From Phlebotomus papatasi (Eukaryota; Arthropoda; Insecta; Diptera; Psychodidae), in NCBI RefSeq assembly GCF_024763615.1, contig NC_077224.1, forward strand, positions 15,593,078 to 15,657,077: 64,000 nt of DNA. The letters are read 5' to 3'. Position 1 is the first letter of the stretch. The number at the start of each line of letters is the position of its first letter. Positions 58,601 through 64,000 of this stretch are shown one piece after another. The position numbers and the translations under genes are program-made. Under the pieces are notes generated by a model that saw only the letters and a program-made list of their open reading frames with translations, was not told where the DNA came from and did not search any database.

Positions 58601-61600
58601 GACAAAAATTTTTTTGACCAAAAAAATCAATGGACTAACCCCTTACAGTTTTTTCGAAAAATCGAAAATCCGCTCTAAAAACCGGAATTGTCAATATTTC
58701 TGGGTGAAAATCACTAAGAATACTTGAAATGGTTCTACTAATTGATTTCCATTGCGGAATTTGCAAAATCTCGACAAAAATTTTTTTGACCAAAAAAATC
58801 AATGGACTAACCCCTTGCAGTTTTTTCGAAAAATCGAAAATCCGCTCTAAAAACCGGAATTGTCAATATTTCTGGGTGAAAATCACTAAGAATACTTGAA
58901 ATGGTTCTACTAATTGATTTCCATTGCGGAATTTGCAAAATCTCGACAAAAATTTTTTTGACCAAAAAAATCAATGGACTAACCCCTTACAGTTTTTTCG
59001 AAAAATCGAAAATCCGCTCTAAAAACCGGAATTGTCAATATTTCTGGGTGAAAATCACTAAGAATACTTGAAATGGTTCTACTAATTGATTTCCATTGCG
59101 GAATTTGCAAAATCTCGACAAAAAATTTTTTGACCAAAAAAATCAATGGACTAACCCCTTGCCGTTTTTTCGAAAAATCGAAAATCCGCTCTAAAAACCG
59201 GAATTGTCAATATTTCTGGGTGAAAATCACTAAGAATACTTGAAATGGTTCTACTAATTGATTTCCATTGCGGAATTTGCAAAATCTCGACAAAAAATTT
59301 TTTGACCAAAAAAATCAATCAATTGCCGAAAAATCGAAAATCCGCAAAAAACCCCTTGAAAATCCGAATTTGAAATTTCTACTAATTGATTTCCATTGCG
59401 GAATTTGCAAAATCTCGACAAAAATTTTTTTTACCGCACTAAAAACGAAAATCGGAATTGTCAATATTTCTGGGTGAAAATCACAAAGAATACTTGAAAT
59501 GGTTCTACTAATTGATTTCCATTGCGGAATTTGCAAAATCTCTACAAAAAATTTTTTGACAAAAAAATTTTTTTTTTTCGAAAAATCCCGCTCTAAAAAA
59601 ATCAATGGACTAACCCCTTGCCGTTTTTTCGAAAAATCGAAAATCCGCTCTAAAAACCGGAATTGTCAATATTTCTGGGTGAAAATCACAAAGAATACTT
59701 GAAATGGTTCTACTAATTGATTTCCATTGCGAAATTTGCAAAATCTCTACAAAAAATTTTTTGACCAAAAAAATCAATGGACTAACAACCCCTTGCCGTT
59801 TTTTCGAAAAATCGAAAATCCGCTCTAAAAACCGGAATTGTCAATATTTCTGGGTGAAAATCACAAAGAATACTTGAAATGGTTCTACTAATTGATTTCC
59901 ATTGCGGAATTTGCAAAATCTCGACAAAAATTTTTTTAACCAAAAATATCAATGGACTAACCCCTTGCCGTTTTTTCGAAAAATCGAAAATCCGCTCTAA
60001 AAACCGGAATTGTCAATATTTCTGGGTGAAAATCACTAAGAATACTTGAAATGGTTCTACTAATTGATTTCCATTGCGGAATTTGCAAAATCTCGACAAA
60101 AATTTTTTTGACCAAAAAAATCAATGGACTAACCCCTTGCCGTTTTTTCGAAAAATCGAAAATCCGCTCTAAAAACCGGAATTGTCAATATTTCTTGGTG
60201 AAAATCACTAAGAGTACTTGAAATGGTTCTACTAATTGATTTCCATTGCGGAATTTGCAAAATCTCGACAAAAAATTTTTTGACCAAAAAAATCAATGGA
60301 CCTTACAGTTTTTTCGAAAAATCGAAAATCCGCTCTAAAAACCGGAATTGTCAATATTTCTGGGTGAAAATCACTAAGAATACTTGAAATGGTTCTACTA
60401 ATTGATTTCCATTGCGGAATTTGCAAAATCTCGACAAAAATTTTTTGACCAAAAAAATCAATGGACTAACCCCTTGCCGTTTTTTCAAAAAATCGAAAAT
60501 CCGCTCTAAAAACCGGAATTGTCAATATTTCTTGATGAAAATCACTAAGAATACTTGAAATGGTTCTACTAATTGATTTCCATTGCGGAATTTGCAAAAT
60601 CTCGACAAAAAAATTTTTGACCAAAAAAGTCAATGGACTAACCCCTTACAGTTTTTTCGAAAAATCGAAAATCCGCTCTAAAAACCGGAATTGTCAATAT
60701 TTCTGGGTGAAAATCACTAAGAATACTTGAAATGGTTCTACTAATTGATTTCCATTGCGGAATTTGCAAAATCTCTACAAAAATTTTTTTGACCAAAAAA
60801 ATCAATGGACTAACCCCTTGCCGTTTTTTCGAAAAATCGAAAATCCGCTCTAAAAACCGGAATTGTCAATATTTCTGGGTGAAAATCACAAAGAATACTT
60901 GAAATGGTTCTACTAATTGATTTCCATTGCGAAATTTGCAAAATCTCGACAAAAATTTTTTTGACCAAAAAAATCAATGGACTAACCCCTTGCCGTTTTT
61001 TCGAAAAATCGAAAATCCGCTCTAAAAACCTGAATTGTCAATATTTCTGGGTGAAAATCACTAAGAATACTTGAAATGGTTCTACTAATTGATTTCCATT
61101 GCGGAATTTGCAAAATCTCGACAAAAATTTTTTTGACCAAAAAAATCAATGGACTAACCCCTTGCCGTTTTTTCGAAAAATCGAAAATCCGCTCTAAAAA
61201 CCTGAATTGTCAATATTTCTGGGTGAAAATCACTAAGAATACTTGAAATGGTTCTACTAATTGATTTCCATTGCGGAATTTGCAAAATCTCGACAAAAAT
61301 TTTTTTGACCAAAAAAATCAATGGACTAACCCCTTGCCGTTTTTTCGAAAAATCGAAAATCCGCACTAAAAACCGGAATTGTCAATATTTCTGGGTGAAA
61401 ATCACAAAGAATACTTGAAATGGTTCTACTAATTGATTTCCATTGCGGAATTTGCAAAATCTCGACAAAAAATTTTTTTACCAAAAAAATCAATGGACTA
61501 ACCCCTTGCCGTTTTTTCGAAAAATCGAAAATCCGCTCTAAAAACCGGAATTGTCAATATTTCTGGGTGAAAATCACAAAGAATACTTGAAATGGTTCTA

Positions 61601-64000
61601 CTAATTGATTTCCATTGCGGAATTTGCAAAATCTCGACAAAAAATTTTTTGACCAAAAAAATCAATGGACTAACCCCTTACAGTTTTTCGAAAAATCGAA
61701 AATCCGCTCTAAAAACCGGAATTGTCAATATTTCTGGGTGAAAATCACTAAGAATACTTGAAATGGTTCTACTAATTGATTTCCATTGCGGAATTTGCAA
61801 AATCTCTACAAAAATTTTTTTGACCAAAAAAATCAATGGACTAACCCCTTGCCGTTTTTTCGAAAAATCGAAAATCCGCTCTAAAAACCGGAATTGTCAA
61901 TATTTCTGGGTGAAAATCACTAAGAATACTTGAAATGGTTCTACTAATTGATTTCCATTGCGGAATTTGCAAAATCTCAACAAAAATTTTTTTGACCAAA
62001 AAAATCAATGGACTAACCCCTTACAGTTTTTTCGAAAAATCGAAAATCCGCTCTAAAAACCGGAATTGTCAATATTTCTGGGTGAAAATCACAAAGAATA
62101 CTTGAAATGGTTCTACTAATTGATTTCCATTGCGGAATTTGCAAAATCTCGACAAAAAATTTTTTGACCAAAAAAATCAATGGACTAACCCCTTGCCGTT
62201 TTTTCGAAAAATCGAAAATCCGCTCTAAAAACCGGAATTGTCAATATTTCTGGGTGAAAATCACTAAGAATACTTGAAATGGTTCTACTAATTGATTTCC
62301 ATTGCGGAATTTGCAAAATCTCAACAAAAATTTTTTTGACCAAAAAAATCAATGGACTAACCCCTTGCCGTTTTTTCGAAAAATCGAAAATCCGCTCTAA
62401 AAACCTGAATTGTCAATATTTCTGGGTGAAAATCACTAAGAATACTTGAAATGGTTCTACTAATTGATTTCCATTGCGGAATTTGCAAAATCTCGACAAA
62501 AATTTTTTTGACCAAAAAAATCAATGGACTAACCCCTTGCCGTTTTTTCGAAAAATCGAAAATCCGCTCTAAAAACCGGAATTGTCAATATTTCTGGGTG
62601 AAAATCACAAAGAATACTTGAAATGGTTCTACTAATTGATTTCCATTGCGGAATTTGCAAAATCTCGACAAAAATTTTTTTGACCAAAAAAATCAATGGA
62701 CTAACCCCTTGCCGTTTTTTCGAAAAATCGAAAATCCGCTCTAAAAACCTGAATTGTCAATATTTCTGGGTGAAAATCACAAAGAATACTTGAAATGGTT
62801 CTACTAATTGATTTCCATTGCGGAATTTGCAAAATCTCGACAAAATTTTTTTTGACCAAAAAAATCAATGGACTAACCCCTTGCCGTTTTTTCGAAAAAT
62901 CGAAAATCCGCTCTAAAAACCGGAATTGTCAATATTTCTGGGTGAAAATCACAAAGAATACTTGAAATGGTTCTACTAATTGATTTCCATTGCGGAATTT
63001 GCAAAATCTCGACAAAAATTTTTTTGACCAAAAAAATCAATGGACTAACCCCTTACAGTTTTTTCGAAAAATCGAAAATCCGCTCTAAAAACCTGAATTG
63101 TCAATATTTCTGGGTGAAAATCACTAAGAATACTTGAAATGGTTCTACTAATTGATTTCCATTGCGGAATTTGCAAAATCTCGACAAAAATTTTTTTGAC
63201 CAAAAAAATCAATGAACTAACCCCTTACAGTTTTTTCGAAAAATCGAAAATCCGCTCTAAAAACCGGAATTGTCAATATTTCTGGGTGAAAATCACTAAG
63301 AATACTTGAAATGGTTCTACTAATTGATTTCCATTGCGGAATTTGCAAAATCTCGACAAAAATTTTTTTGACCAAAAAAATCAATGGACTAACCCCTTAC
63401 AGTTTTTTCGAAAAATCGAAAATCCGCTCTAAAAACCGGAATTGTCAATATTTCTGGGTGAAAATCACTAAGACTACTTGAAATGGTTCTACTAATTGAT
63501 TTCCATTGCGGAATTTGCAAAATCTCGACAAAAAATTTTTTGACCAAAAAAATCAATGGACTAACCCCTTGACGTTTTTTCGAAAAATCGAAAATCCGCT
63601 CTAAAAACCGGAATTGTCAATATTTCTGGGTGAAAATCACTAAGAATACTTGAAATGGTTGTACTAATTGATTTCCATTGCGGAATTTGCAAAATCTCGA
63701 CAAAAAATTTTTTGACCAAAAAAATCAATGGACGAACGAAAAATCGAAAATCTGCTCTAAAAACCGGAATTGTCAATATTTCTGGGTGAAAATCACTAAG
63801 AATACTTGAAATGGTTCTACTAATTGATTTCCATTGCGGAATTTGCAAAATCTCGACAAAAATTTTTTTGACCAAAAAAATCAATGGACCCTTGCCGTTT
63901 TTTCAAAAAATCGAAAATCCGCTCTAAAAACCGGAATTGTCAATATTTCTTGATGAAAATCACTAAGAATACTTGAAATGGTTCTACTAATTGATTTCCA
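43655..64000. repeat. satellite DNA array, 172-bp monomer, about 118 copies
   Basis: The array consists of head-to-tail monomers with a basic period of 172 bp, measured between successive CTGGGTG landmarks at 43661, 43833, 44005, 44177, 44349 and 44521. Copies differ by a handful of recurrent diagnostic changes: CTGGGTG/CTTGATG/CTTGGTG, CACTAAG/CACAAAG, TCGAC/TCTAC and TTGCCG/TTACAG. Length variants of 168 bp (loss of four bases at GGACCCC, near 44627 and 45652) and 160 bp (GGACGAAAAAACG) occur. Each monomer is AT-rich and has three dyads; in the first copy these are 43736-43749 (CAAAAA/TTTTTTTG), 43742-43759 (T7G-AC-CA7) and 43782-43794 (TTTTTTCGAAAAA). The antisense strand holds open frames across some monomers, but length variation breaks them, so they are not genes. 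The monomer size is close to nucleosomal and to that of many centromeric satellites. Confidence 0.97.
59300..59640. repeat. scrambled monomers inside the satellite array
   Basis: The regular order breaks here. Pieces of the monomer appear shuffled and shortened: CAATCAATTGCCG near 59316, a partial unit restarting at TTTCTACTAATTG near 59375, TTTACCGCACTAAAAACG near 59431, and a run of T joined to a fragment near 59566-59590. Normal monomers resume near 59600. It looks like break repair using microhomology, or a local assembly fault. Confidence 0.8.

Larger units (their letters stand above)
43618..64000 (+). other. Marcal1: Marcal1 intron 1 (incomplete), almost wholly satellite
   Basis: The intron opens with a consensus GTAAGT donor and 37-38 bp of ordinary AT-rich sequence, including a short TA run. 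It then enters the tandem array and stays in it to the window edge. No acceptor and no continuing SNF2 coding sequence were seen. The intron therefore exceeds 20 kb if the assembly is correct. Confidence 0.7.

Noticed and set aside
44456..63884. Many minus-strand frames of 60-111 codons in the array (IFLVKKIFVEILQIPQWKSI type)
   Set aside because: They are the same satellite monomer translated repeatedly. Frame is lost at each 172-bp step and kept only where 168-bp variants occur. No start context or codon bias supports coding.
43655..64000. CRISPR-like regular repetition
   Set aside because: The whole 172-bp unit repeats with no unique spacers, and the host is a eukaryote.

Overview
The window looks like nuclear DNA from an insect, most likely a dipteran. 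It is AT-rich and intron-rich, crowded with short DNA-transposon derivatives, and carries the 5' ends of two recognisable animal genes. A lower fly (nematoceran, for example sand-fly-like) is my guess from how the Caudal N-terminus reads; the species cannot be fixed from sequence alone.

Two genes are supported and they point away from each other. On the minus strand, 22155-21642 is the first coding exon of the homeobox gene caudal. Its first intron runs leftward past position 1 (more than 21.6 kb), and the homeodomain exon was not found here. On the plus strand, 42477-43617 is the first coding exon of a SMARCAL1/Marcal1-type annealing helicase. It carries an RPA-binding-like N-terminus, one HARP domain and the first half of the SNF2 ATPase. 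The rest of that gene lies beyond the right end.

Layout: 1-21641 is caudal intron 1, a mosaic of unique AT-rich DNA, a diverged repeat array built on a TTCGTTAA motif (5.5-8.1 kb), a near-perfect foldback (6434-6578) and many nested MITE-like elements. 22156-42476 is the intergenic region. It holds caudal upstream DNA, an unexplained higher-GC block with splice-like borders (22474-22761), several MITE families (hAT-like with 8-bp duplications, pogo/Tc1-like with TA duplications), a 1.65-kb decayed Tc1-like transposon (36503-38155) and a second Tc1 transposase tail (38502-38707). From 43655 to the right end, starting 38 bp after the Marcal1 splice donor, lies an uninterrupted satellite array of about 118 monomers with a basic period of 172 bp.

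The two genes have no evident joint function: Caudal is a posterior-patterning and gut transcription factor, Marcal1 a replication-fork and DNA-annealing enzyme. The most striking feature is the satellite. It lies inside an intron of a genome-maintenance gene, shows nested higher-order duplications (offsets near 1.03, 3.25, 4.41 and 5.49 kb, measured by hand from rare variants), and contains a scrambled block at 59.3-59.6 kb. The transposon mosaic is also informative, because several copies act as empty sites for elements nested in their relatives and so reveal target-site duplications directly.
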